A stretch of 29,859 bases of DNA from BS150m-G50 sp964517435 (GTDB lineage: Bacteria; CAIWAD01; BS150m-G50): NCBI GenBank assembly GCA_964517435.1, contig CAZFEC010000041.1, positions 1 through 29,859 of the forward strand, given 5' to 3'. The notes beneath the pieces are model-generated. The model did no database searches. It was not told the DNA's origin and was given only the letters and a program-made list of their open reading frames with translations. The translations under genes and the position numbers were made by a program. This document shows, one piece after another, positions 8,258 through 15,637 of the stretch. Within the stretch, counting starts at the first letter, position 1; each line of letters begins with the position of its first letter.

Positions 8258-9364
8258 ATGTCTGTCAAGGCACTTCTCTTCCTGGCGCTCTTCGTTTGCT
8301 ACCTGCTGCCGGCCGCTCCCGCCGTCCGGGGGGGCGACCTCGCGTATCACGGTGAATTGACCGCCGCCACCGCGGTCGAAGATGAAGCCGGTGATGGTTT
8401 TACAGCTGGATTCTCGCTGCGCTACCTGCCGGCGGCTGAATACACCCGCACCTGGCCGGGCGGCCTCGGCTTCCGTTCCGAACTGGCCGGGGCGTTTGCC
8501 ATCGCGCTCGACCGGGATGGCGACGGCGATTGGGAGAGCGATTTCGAAGCGGACCTGCACCGCGCCTGGCTGCGGCTGGACCGGCCGCGCTGGGAGCTGC
8601 GCCTCGGTCTCCAGAAGCTGAACTTCGGCCCGGCGCGCCTCCTGCGGGTACTGCGCTGGTTCGACGCCATCGATCCGAACGACCCTACCGGCTACACCCA
8701 GGGTGTCACCGGCCTGCTGGCGCGTATCACACCTGCTGCCCGTTCCACCCTGCAGGGTTGGTTGCTGACGGACGACAGTGTACTGCAACTGCCGGAAGCG
8801 ACGCGCGCCGGCACCGTGGCTGGTGGCGGCAGAATACAACTACCGCTGGGCCGGGGGGAAGTGGGTGTGACCACCCATTCCCGGCTGCTGGCAGCAGGCG
8901 GACGCGAAACCCGCCTGGCTCTGGATGGGAGCTGGGACCTGGGGATCGGCGTCTGGTTCGAGTCGCTCCTGCAACGGAGCGACGCTCCCGACGCCGCGGC
9001 GTGGGTCCAGCTGGCGACGATCGGACTGGATTATACGTTCGGAGTCGGCAACGGCCTGCACCTGCTGGGCGAGCTGCTGACAGGAGCGAGCGGCGACAAC
9101 CCCTTCAGTGGAGACGATGTATCACGTTACACGGCGTTGATGCTGGGTTATCCCCTGACGATCTTCGACAGCCTGTCGTTATTGCTGCTGCTCGAAGCGG
9201 AGCGGCCGGCGGGGGCGGTGGCCGCCTGGGGACGGACGACTGATAATTGGAGTTTCCACCTGCAGGGTTTCTGGACCGGCAGCGACGGGGGGGAGACCAT
9301 CGCGCGGCTGAGCGACGGCATTCCAGAGCGCGGCATCAGGTTCATGGCCATAATGTATCACTGA
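8258..9364 (+). CDS. Probable outer-membrane beta-barrel protein of the export operon
   Basis: Function not assigned. From MSVKALLFLALFVCYLLPAA the N-terminus is a Sec signal peptide; the rest is alternating hydrophobic/polar strands with aromatic ends (for example LGFRSELAGAFAIAL, WELRLGLQKLNFGP, WVQLATIGLDYTFG, GNGLHLLGELLTG), the pattern of a porin-like barrel. I choose ATG 8258 because the frame upstream to 8126 is not signal-like; GGAGG at 8239-8243 is somewhat distant (14 nt). It heads a same-strand run with a small membrane protein, ABC ATPase, two permeases and a LolA-like protein, and barrels often accompany such operons in the FCB group. It could be the outer-membrane partner or client of the exporter. 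The gene contains four copies of GTATCAC, the last forming its final codons MYH-stop. Confidence 0.7.
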   Translation: MSVKALLFLALFVCYLLPAAPAVRGGDLAYHGELTAATAVEDEAGDGFTAGFSLRYLPAAEYTRTWPGGLGFRSELAGAFAIALDRDGDGDWESDFEADLHRAWLRLDRPRWELRLGLQKLNFGPARLLRVLRWFDAIDPNDPTGYTQGVTGLLARITPAARSTLQGWLLTDDSVLQLPEATRAGTVAGGGRIQLPLGRGEVGVTTHSRLLAAGGRETRLALDGSWDLGIGVWFESLLQRSDAPDAAAWVQLATIGLDYTFGVGNGLHLLGELLTGASGDNPFSGDDVSRYTALMLGYPLTIFDSLSLLLLLEAERPAGAVAAWGRTTDNWSFHLQGFWTGSDGGETIARLSDGIPERGIRFMAIMYH

Positions 9365-9423
9365 AGCAGCCGCAGAACGTATTCGAAAAATATTGAGTCG
9401 CAACATCACACAGGGAGGACGAG

Positions 9424-9591
9424 ATGGCGGAGTCAGGCAAGTGGAGCGAAGCGATCCCCTGGATCGGGATCGGCGTACTGGGGCTGGTGCACGAGTATGT
9501 AATCAGCGCGGAGGCGGAGCTGTTTCCGATCATCCTTTTCGGTCTGCTGATCATCAAGGGCCTGGAACGGGGACTCCGGCGTACGGCCTAG
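9424..9591 (+). CDS. 55-residue membrane protein of the export operon
   Basis: Not recognised. GGGAGGAC (9413-9420) precedes ATG at close spacing, and the frame runs 55 codons to TAG. The product begins MAESGKWSEAIPW and has two hydrophobic stretches, about residues 11-22 (IPWIGIGVLGLV) and 33-44 (LFPIILFGLLII), separated by HEYVISAEAE, and ends basic (KGLERGLRRTA). This fits a small inner-membrane protein with two short helices. It lies 59 bp after the barrel gene and 53 bp before the ABC ATPase, on the same strand. It may be an accessory subunit or scaffold of the exporter; this is inference from position. The Shine-Dalgarno and sensible membrane topology argue that it is real. Confidence 0.6.
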   Translation: MAESGKWSEAIPWIGIGVLGLVHEYVISAEAELFPIILFGLLIIKGLERGLRRTA

Positions 9592-9644
9592 GAGTCTGCT
9601 TCCGAATGTGTCACGTTTCGACGTAATTTGCATTGGACTGAATC

Positions 9645-10352
9645 ATGACGGATCAACCTGTAATCATCGTTGAAGGCGTCAGCCGCCTCTATCCGGTCAG
9701 CGGCGGTCACTTCGCCGCCCTGAGTGACATTGACCTCACCGTGGTCAGGGGGGAGTTCACCGGTATCGTCGGACCTTCCGGCTCCGGCAAAACCACCCTG
9801 CTCAATGTCATCGGTTCGCTGGACGCGCCGACGAGTGGTGAGGTGACAGTGCTGGGACAGGCGGTACACGGTCTGGACGCCCGCGGTTCCGCCGCGCTGC
9901 GCCGCAATCAGCTCGGGTTCATCTTCCAGACCTACAACCTGCTGCCGGTATACACCGTCTTCGAGAATGTCGAGTTTCCCCTGCTCCTGCTGAATAAAAC
10001 GGGGTCGCAGCGCCGGAAGCTGGTGATGGACATCCTGGAGCGGATCGGACTGGCGGATCGCGTCGACTCCCGCCCGTCGCAGCTTTCCGGCGGCGAATGC
10101 CAGCGGGTGGCGATCGCCCGGGCCATGGTCAAACGCCCGGCGGTGGTGCTGGCGGATGAGCCTACCGCCAACCTGGATGCCGACAACTCACACCGAATCC
10201 TGCAGACGATGCTGACCCTCAACCGCGATCTGGGCACCACTTTCCTCTTCGCCACCCACGATGAAAAGGTGATACAATACCTGCGGCGACGCATTGTGCT
10301 ATACGACGGGCGCATCGCGCAGGATGAGGTCTGCGAGGAAGCTGAGGCATGA
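9645..10352 (+). CDS. ABC transporter ATP-binding protein (LolD/MacB type)
   Basis: The ATPase subunit of a type VII (MacB/LolCDE/FtsX-like) ABC transporter, working at the cytoplasmic face of the inner membrane. It shows Walker A GPSGSGKTT (residues 43-51), a Q-loop in FQTYNLLP (~95), signature LSGGECQR (147-154), Walker B VVLADEPTANLD (~167-178) and H-loop FATHDEK (~205). Its 235 residues are the usual length of LolD-like subunits. The stop overlaps the next ATG by ATGA (10349-10352), so translation is coupled to a permease start, but that permease copy is cut off at the assembly gap. Paired permeases and a LolA-like protein follow, which points to lipoprotein or envelope-substrate traffic rather than solute uptake. 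Confidence 0.95.
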   Translation: MTDQPVIIVEGVSRLYPVSGGHFAALSDIDLTVVRGEFTGIVGPSGSGKTTLLNVIGSLDAPTSGEVTVLGQAVHGLDARGSAALRRNQLGFIFQTYNLLPVYTVFENVEFPLLLLNKTGSQRRKLVMDILERIGLADRVDSRPSQLSGGECQRVAIARAMVKRPAVVLADEPTANLDADNSHRILQTMLTLNRDLGTTFLFATHDEKVIQYLRRRIVLYDGRIAQDEVCEEAEA

Positions 10353-10445
10353 TACTTAAACTCGCTATACGTAATCTCCTGGGTGCTGGCTTTTCGCATG
10401 TCATGCATCTGGAACCGCCGACAACGTTGTGCGTGTCTGCACCCA
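10349..10445 (+). pseudogene. 5' fragment of an ABC permease, interrupted by the assembly gap
   Basis: It begins with an ATGA overlap with the ATPase stop. Its first 14 codons, MILKLAIRNLLGAG, match the start of the intact permease at 10596 (MIFKLAIRNLLGAG), mostly with synonymous differences. After codon 14 (about 10391) similarity stops abruptly and an unrelated frame, FSHVMHLEPPTTLC, runs into the N-run. If the two gap flanks are merged at their shared 40 bases, this frame would end after 36 codons just before the intact permease. It may be a real partial duplication, the remnant of a second paralogue, or a join of two strain variants. The sequence cannot decide. Confidence 0.55.
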
Positions 10446-10585
10446 NNNNNNNNNNNNNNNNNNNNNNNNNNNNNNNNNNNNNNNNNNNNNNNNNNNNNNN
10501 NNNNNNNNNNNNNNNNNNNNNNNNNNNNNNNNNNNNNNNNNNNNNCATCTGGAACCGCCGACAACGTTGTGCGTGTCTGCACCCA
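10406..10585. other. 100-N scaffold gap flanked by an identical 40-base sequence
   Basis: Positions 10446-10545 are exactly 100 N. The 40 bases before the gap (10406-10445, beginning CATCTGGAACC and ending CTGCACCCA) are identical to the 40 bases after it (10546-10585). This is the pattern of two contigs that overlap by their graph word length but were scaffolded with a fixed-size filler. The real gap may be zero, or may hide a repeat or duplicated permease. Confidence 0.9.
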
Positions 10586-10595
10586 GAGGTGAAGT

Positions 10596-11765
10596 ATGAT
10601 ATTCAAACTCGCTATACGCAATCTACTGGGAGCAGGCCTCAGGACCTGGCTTAACGCCTTCATCCTTTCCCTCTCCTTCGTGACCATCATCTGGTCGCAG
10701 GGGGTCTACCAGGGGATGCAGATCAACGCCACGCATAATATGATCGCCATGGAGATAGGCGGCGGCCAGTACCGGCATCCCGCCTGGGATCCCTACGATC
10801 CGCTGTCGCTGCCGGACGCACACGGCCCGATCCCGGCGCCGCTGGGGCGGCTGATCGAGGCGGAGCAGGCAACCGCCCTGCTGGTGTCTACCGGCACCAT
10901 CTATCCGGAGGGACGACCCCAGCCGGTGCTGTTGAAAGGGATCGACCCGGTGCAGCAGACGCTGGAACTGCCCCCCATCCTGCCCTCCCCGCAGGCGAAC
11001 CTGACGCCGGCGATGCTCGGACGGCTGATGTCGGAATCGATCGGCCTGGGCGAAGGGGATCGTATTGTGTTGCGTTGGCGTGATACAAACGGCGTCTTCG
11101 ACGCCAGAGAGTTCCTGATCACTACGGTCTTCCAGGCGCCAGTGCCCACCGTCGATATCGGTCAGGTCTGGTTGCCCCTGCCGGCCCTGCAGGAGATGCT
11201 GGCGGCACCCTCCGAGGCAACGCTGGTCGTGCTTTCTCCCGACACGACACCGTTGACCACCGAGACCGATTGGATCCTCCGCGACCACGATTATCTGCTG
11301 GCCGACCTCAGAGCCATGGTGCGTTCCAAGTCGGCCGGCGCTTCGATCATGTATGCGTTGCTGCTGTTCCTGGCGCTGATCGCCGTTTTCGACACCCAGG
11401 TGCTGTCGATCTGGCGGCGGCGGCGTGAGATGGGCACCATGCTGGCACTGGGCTTGACCCGCGGAACCCTGATCCGCCTGTTCACCCTGGAGGGGGCATT
11501 GCACGGCGTCGGCGCCGGGCTGCTGGCCCTGCTCTACGGCTGGCCGCTCATTTACTGGACCGCGAGCAAAGGCTTCGCACTGCCGGAGGCGTCACAGAGC
11601 TTTCAGTTCGCCATCGGGCAGCGTCTCTTTCCGGTGTACACTCTGCAGCTGGTCCTGGCCACGACGCTGCTGGTGTTGCTCGCCGTCACCATCGTCAGTT
11701 ACCTGCCGACACGTCGCATCAGCCGTCTGAATCCGGTCGACGCCCTGCGGGGGAGGCGGGAATGA
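10596..11765 (+). CDS. FtsX/MacB-type ABC transporter permease, first subunit
   Basis: An inner-membrane permease of a LolC/E- or MacB-like transporter, pairing with the ATPase upstream. The N-terminus has one membrane helix (RTWLNAFILSLSFVTIIW, ~16-33), a large periplasmic domain follows (~40-245), then three C-terminal helices (~250-275, 295-320, 350-380). The FtsX signature region is RRREMGTMLALGLTRGTLIRLFTLEG, and the chain ends in the typical basic LNPVDALRGRRE coupling segment. The ATG is preceded by GAGGTG with 4-nt spacing. The stop overlaps the next permease by ATGA. Length (389 residues) is normal. A diverged copy of its first 14 codons lies upstream of the gap. Confidence 0.92.
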   Translation: MIFKLAIRNLLGAGLRTWLNAFILSLSFVTIIWSQGVYQGMQINATHNMIAMEIGGGQYRHPAWDPYDPLSLPDAHGPIPAPLGRLIEAEQATALLVSTGTIYPEGRPQPVLLKGIDPVQQTLELPPILPSPQANLTPAMLGRLMSESIGLGEGDRIVLRWRDTNGVFDAREFLITTVFQAPVPTVDIGQVWLPLPALQEMLAAPSEATLVVLSPDTTPLTTETDWILRDHDYLLADLRAMVRSKSAGASIMYALLLFLALIAVFDTQVLSIWRRRREMGTMLALGLTRGTLIRLFTLEGALHGVGAGLLALLYGWPLIYWTASKGFALPEASQSFQFAIGQRLFPVYTLQLVLATTLLVLLAVTIVSYLPTRRISRLNPVDALRGRRE

Positions 11766-13033
11766 TACGCTTTCTCATCAAGGGATTGCGGCGCGACCGC
11801 TCCCGCAGCCTGTTTCCGGTGCTGACCGTCATCGCCGGCGTAGCGATATCGGTGTTCATGTATTGCTTCATGAGCGGCATGCGCAACGACGCCATCAGCA
11901 CCAACGCGGCTTTCCAGACCGGCCACCTGCGCATTACCAGTGAAGCGTATCACAAACTGGAACACCAGCTGCCGGTGGATCTGGCGCTGTTGGAGACCGG
12001 CGCCCTGCTGGCAGAGCTGCGCGAGGCACATCCTGCTGTGGAATGGGTGCCGCGCATCCGTTTCGGCTGTCTGCTGGATGTGCCGGACGCCCGGGGTGAA
12101 ACCCGCGCGCAGGGCCCCGCCCTGGGTTTGGCGGTCGATCTGTACAACAGTGAAGCGGAGAGCGAGCGTTTGAATCTGCGCAGTTCGCTGGTGCGGGGCG
12201 AAATGCCGGCCGCCGCGGATGAGATCATCCTCAGCGAACAGGTGGCTCAACAGCTGGACCTGGAGCCGGGCGGAACGGTGACGCTGATCGGCGCGACGGT
12301 TTTCGGCAGCACCAGCATGGCTAATTTCCGTCTGGCGGGAACCGTGCAGTTCGGGATCCCCGCCATCGACCGTGGCGGATTTATCCTCGACCTGCAAGCG
12401 GCGCGCACTTTTCTCGACCTGACGGACGGCGCTACGGAGATACTGGGGCTCTACCGTTCCGGTTTCTACGATATGGCGGCGGCCGAACTGCTGGCGGTCG
12501 ATTTCAACGTCCACTATCAGGATGTCGACGACGAGTTCTCACCGCGGATGCTGCCCCTGCACCAGCAGAGTATCGTCGGTCAGATGCTGCGGTTGTGGCA
12601 GATGTTTTCCAGCGTACTGGTGGCGGTATTCGTTTTTATCATGTCGATCGTGCTCTGGAACAGCGGCCTGATGGGCAGCCTGCGCCGTTATGGCGAGATC
12701 GGCATCCGGCTCGCTTTCGGTGAGAACAAGCATCAACTCTATCGGTCGCTGCTGTACGAGTCGATCTGTATCGGTCTGGTCGGATCGCTGCTGGGCTGTG
12801 CCATCGGCCTGGGCTTTGGCTACTGGATGCAGGTGCAGGGTATCGACTACGGTTACGCCTTCAAGAACGCGTCTATGGTTTTGAGCAGCGTGATGCGGGC
12901 GCGGGTCACCCCGGCGGCTTTCTTCATCGGCTTCATTCCCGGTTTGCTCTCCCCCCTGCTGGGCACGCTGATTTCAGGCCTCGCTGTCTACCGGCGCCAG
13001 ACCGCTCAACTGTTCAAGGAGTTGGAAGTATGA
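11762..13033 (+). CDS. FtsX/MacB-type ABC transporter permease, second subunit
   Basis: The second membrane subunit of the same exporter, giving a LolC/LolE-like heterodimer with the upstream permease. It opens with basic residues and a helix (SLFPVLTVIAGVAISVFMYCFMSGM, ~17-41), has a periplasmic region of ~230 residues, and ends with three helices including SVLVAVFVFIMSIVLWNSGLMGS and the FtsX-type stretch RRYGEIGIRLAFGENKHQLYRSLLYESICIG. The C-terminus (LAVYRRQTAQLFKELEV) is shorter than the usual 'P..AL' coupling tail. It overlaps both neighbours by ATGA (11762-11765 and 13030-13033), so three genes are translationally linked. Confidence 0.92.
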   Translation: MIRFLIKGLRRDRSRSLFPVLTVIAGVAISVFMYCFMSGMRNDAISTNAAFQTGHLRITSEAYHKLEHQLPVDLALLETGALLAELREAHPAVEWVPRIRFGCLLDVPDARGETRAQGPALGLAVDLYNSEAESERLNLRSSLVRGEMPAAADEIILSEQVAQQLDLEPGGTVTLIGATVFGSTSMANFRLAGTVQFGIPAIDRGGFILDLQAARTFLDLTDGATEILGLYRSGFYDMAAAELLAVDFNVHYQDVDDEFSPRMLPLHQQSIVGQMLRLWQMFSSVLVAVFVFIMSIVLWNSGLMGSLRRYGEIGIRLAFGENKHQLYRSLLYESICIGLVGSLLGCAIGLGFGYWMQVQGIDYGYAFKNASMVLSSVMRARVTPAAFFIGFIPGLLSPLLGTLISGLAVYRRQTAQLFKELEV

Positions 13034-13791
13034 ACCCGCGCGGGATTATGCCACTGACGGTATTCGCCGGCCTGCTGCTCTGGGGATTTGTATCACAGCT
13101 GCCTGCGCAACCTACCGGCGAAGAGCTGCTGGAGCAGATCGACGCCAACATGATCTCCTCCAGCCAGCAGAGCGTATTCAGTATGACGATCCAGACCCGC
13201 CGCGGCAGTCGCACTATCCGGGCGCAGAGTTGGGCGGAAGGAAACAGCAACTCCTTCACCGAATTCCTGGCGCCGCCACGCGAACGGGGCGTCAAGATGT
13301 TGAAACTGGAAGATCAACTCTGGACCTATCACCCCGGCACCGACCGGGTGATACGAATCGCCGGCCACCTGCTCCGGCAGTCGGTAATGGGATCCGATCT
13401 CTCCTATGAAGACCTGTTGGACAACCGGGAGCTGCTGGAGTACTACCAGGCGACGTTCAGCGGCGTCGACACGGTGGACAACCGCGACTGCTGGGTATTG
13501 GAATTGACGACGCGCGCGGGGATGGAAACCGCGTATCACACCCGGAAGATCTGGGTTGACCGGGAGCGCCTGCTGCCACTGCGGGAGGAGCGCTACGGCA
13601 GTAGCGGCAAGTTGTTGAAGCAGACCGGTATCACGGAGGTTTTCCAGCAGGAGGGACGCTGGTATCCCCGCCGGATGTACTTCCGGGACATGTTGAAAAC
13701 GGGCGAGGGTACGCAAATCGTGATCGAGTCGATCGAATTCGATCCGGAGATACCGCCCTACCTCTTTACGCAGGCGGCGTTGCGCAAATAA
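13030..13791 (+). CDS. LolA-like outer-membrane lipoprotein-sorting protein
   Basis: A periplasmic carrier of the LolA-like family (Pfam LolA_like/PF17131 type), thought to shuttle lipoproteins or lipids delivered by the transporter. It has a signal peptide (hydrophobic MPLTVFAGLLLWGFVSQLPAQ) and family motifs: SMTIQTRRGSRTIRAQSW, then APPRERGVKMLKLEDQLWTYHPGTDRVIRI, where 'K...lWtY.P..dr..ri' is diagnostic, and GSDLSYEDL. The 253-residue length is normal. The ATG overlaps the preceding permease stop, so it is the last gene of the coupled set. It contains four GTATCAC words in about 550 bp, the densest in the window. Confidence 0.9.
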   Translation: MNPRGIMPLTVFAGLLLWGFVSQLPAQPTGEELLEQIDANMISSSQQSVFSMTIQTRRGSRTIRAQSWAEGNSNSFTEFLAPPRERGVKMLKLEDQLWTYHPGTDRVIRIAGHLLRQSVMGSDLSYEDLLDNRELLEYYQATFSGVDTVDNRDCWVLELTTRAGMETAYHTRKIWVDRERLLPLREERYGSSGKLLKQTGITEVFQQEGRWYPRRMYFRDMLKTGEGTQIVIESIEFDPEIPPYLFTQAALRK

Positions 13792-13819
13792 AGGTGCGCT
13801 GGGGTGCTCACTTCATTAT

Positions 13820-14066
13820 GGTAGTACCGCCGTCACGGCTCAGAGTTCCCTGCGGTCACCTTGAGCTCTGAAGTATCACTGCTGATACTTCCCTTTCATC
13901 CGGGCAGTGAACTGTGGATTCACGGTAGTATCGCCATCACTCTATAGTGGCTTAAGCTTCCTTCCAGTCAGCTTAAGCTCAGAAGTTTCACTGCGTGAAA
14001 CTTCCCTGTTTGTGGTACAGAGACCTGCCGGTTTACGGCAATATCGCCGTCACTCTGTAGTAGCGC
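13820..14066. repeat. Tandem hairpin repeats of 104 and 113 bp that include copies of the protease 3' end
   Basis: Units start at 13820, 13924 and 14037 with GGTAGTA(C/T)CGCC or GGCAATATCGCC. The third is the true end of the protease gene (minus strand, encoding YYRVTAILP-stop). The middle copy still reads HYRVMAILP-stop on the minus strand, and the first is more decayed. The two full units each hold a perfect hairpin: GAAGTATCA-CTGC-TGATACTTC (13871-13892) and GAAGTTTCAC-TGC-GTGAAACTTC (13982-14004). The A/T difference is compensated in both arms, which suggests the fold is selected. No T-run follows on either strand. The region lies between convergent genes. Confidence 0.65.
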
Positions 14067-15550
14067 TGGTCTTCAGGACGCGGGGCCAGCCAGCTGCTGC
14101 CGTTGAATACCCCCGACTCATCCACCGTAAACGCGCCGTACGGCGTCGCGGCGGAATACACCCGCCAACCCAGGGCGCCAGGCAGGTCATCCCAATCCAG
14201 CATCACCGAATTTGAGAAAGTATGGATCCGCAACGCCTCCGGTCCGCAGACGGGATAATACGCCTTCAGCGCCGGATCGCCCAGCGTGACCATGCCGTAG
14301 AACCAGGAGCGCTGCCACATGACGCCGGGACTGCCCGGAACATCGACATTCTGCGACCACCACAACTGCATAGCCGCGCCAAAGGTGCTGTCGGCACCCA
14401 GCGGCGTGTAATAATCTTCGAAGTACAGCATGCTGCCGGTCTTGGTGGAACCGACGGAGACCAGGCAGTAGTCGTTGTCCAGCAGGTAGAGGCTGCCCAT
14501 GTTGTTGTCCGCTTCGTAATGCGCGTTGGAACAGGCGAACAGGTTGTAGAACCAGGCGGTGGGATTGATGGGATGCAGTTCGTAGTTGTAGACGATCTCG
14601 TAATCCTGATGATCGTTCCAATAGAAGAAGTGGGCGTCGGGACCGGAATGAACCATCACCTGAATGTACTCGTAGGCGGCGGGTAAACGCTGGCTGCGAT
14701 AGTCCTGGGCGTTGGTGGCATTGATATCGTTGATCAGATCGACCTGCTGCCAGCAATTGGAGAGGGCCGCCGCGAATTCAAGACCCCACTCCGCCCAGTC
14801 GTCGTCGACATAAGCCAGCGCCGTTTCGTTCGCCTGGAGCAGGCCGAGCCGGAAGTCGTGGTTGCGGTCGAAATAGCGGTTGATCAGCGCCGCTTCCGAA
14901 GCCTGCGCGTAGCTGAGGTTTTCCGCTTTGATACGTCCGATCCAGATATCCGGTTCCACTCCCCCGCCGTGGAAATCGTAGCGCCCGTTGAAGTCGCTGT
15001 CGGCCCACAAGCCGTCCAGATCGCTGAAAAAGAGCTCGATGGGGAATTCCGCCATCCAGTCTTCATCCGGAATACCGTTGTCGTCGAAATCGTGATACAT
15101 TTCAAACCAGGCAACGGGCAAGTCGCCGATCAGAAAGACCCCGGCCAGGTTTTCCATGTCGTCGTAGTCGAGGATCAGATCGCGCAGGTCCTCGGCGGAG
15201 CTGCCGCTGAAGGCGACCAGGACGGAAGCCAACTGCTGCAATTGCAGGTCCAGCTGGTAGGTCGCCAGCGAAGTGGCGATCAGCGGGTTTAAGCCGGACT
15301 CGACGATGATGAGCAGCGTGCGTTCCGTGCGTTCGGGTTCAGGGGCCATGCCGGCGGAGCAGCGATTGACTTCGTGATACATAGTCGGTTGAGGAGGATG
15401 CAGAGCCTGGTATTCCGCCCAGGTCGGCACCGGATGGTTGACCGGGTCCAGGTTACGCGTGACCGGTATCAATGAGTCAGTGGGAGCGGCCATCGCCGAC
15501 AGGTAAAGTACCACCAGCAACCCGAGGATTGCCTTAACCTTGTGATACAC
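14033..15550 (-). CDS. Secreted C25/gingipain-like cysteine peptidase with FN3-like tail
   Basis: A probable extracellular caspase-fold (clan CD) peptidase. A signal peptide (VKAILGLLVVLYLSAMAA) is followed by the C25-like core: LIGDLPVAWF, then VMVHSGPDAHFFYW with candidate catalytic His, then FYNLFACSNAHYE with candidate catalytic Cys, followed by VSVGSTKTGSML as in C25 proteins. Two Asp-rich loops (DFDDNGIPDED and DLDGLWADSDFNGRYD) look calcium-binding. The last ~70 residues are an FN3-like module (LGWRVYSAATPYGAF ... YYRVTAILP). I start at GTG 15550 because GGAGG (15556-15560) lies 5 nt upstream and the signal peptide begins there; a frame to 15592 has a polar leader. The start codon lies inside a TGTATCAC word. 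No type A sorting tail. Last gene of a minus-strand run with the selenoprotein and exonuclease. Confidence 0.75.
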   Translation of the reverse strand: MYHKVKAILGLLVVLYLSAMAAPTDSLIPVTRNLDPVNHPVPTWAEYQALHPPQPTMYHEVNRCSAGMAPEPERTERTLLIIVESGLNPLIATSLATYQLDLQLQQLASVLVAFSGSSAEDLRDLILDYDDMENLAGVFLIGDLPVAWFEMYHDFDDNGIPDEDWMAEFPIELFFSDLDGLWADSDFNGRYDFHGGGVEPDIWIGRIKAENLSYAQASEAALINRYFDRNHDFRLGLLQANETALAYVDDDWAEWGLEFAAALSNCWQQVDLINDINATNAQDYRSQRLPAAYEYIQVMVHSGPDAHFFYWNDHQDYEIVYNYELHPINPTAWFYNLFACSNAHYEADNNMGSLYLLDNDYCLVSVGSTKTGSMLYFEDYYTPLGADSTFGAAMQLWWSQNVDVPGSPGVMWQRSWFYGMVTLGDPALKAYYPVCGPEALRIHTFSNSVMLDWDDLPGALGWRVYSAATPYGAFTVDESGVFNGSSWLAPRPEDQRYYRVTAILP

Positions 15551-15600
15551 TGTTTCCTCCAGTACGGTTCGGTTAGGGCGATTATGATTCAATCACAGCA

Positions 15601-15635
15601 GCGACTCCTGTCGCGCGATTTGCGACTCCTGTCGC
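15601..15635. repeat. Twin identical 14-base hairpins between protease and selenoprotein
   Basis: GCGACTCCTGTCGC occurs at 15601-15614 and again at 15622-15635, a 21-bp period. Each copy is itself a hairpin (GCGAC, loop TCCT, GTCGC). They lie directly after the selenoprotein stop and ~50 bp before the protease start on the transcribed strand. They may act as an attenuator, an RNA-stability element or a small mobile repeat; no T-run follows. Confidence 0.6.
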
Positions 15636-15637
15636 TA

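Noticed and set aside
10406..10585. The two identical 40-base flanks as a target-site duplication or real direct repeat
   Set aside because: They abut a filler of exactly 100 N, which is better explained by unmerged contig ends.
9932..10690. An open frame running through the N gap
   Set aside because: It depends on undefined bases and lies antisense to the ATPase; not evidence for a gene.
13820..14036. CRISPR array or integron attC sites
   Set aside because: Only two diverged units of different length, no identical repeats or spacers, and no core-site words or integrase or cas genes.
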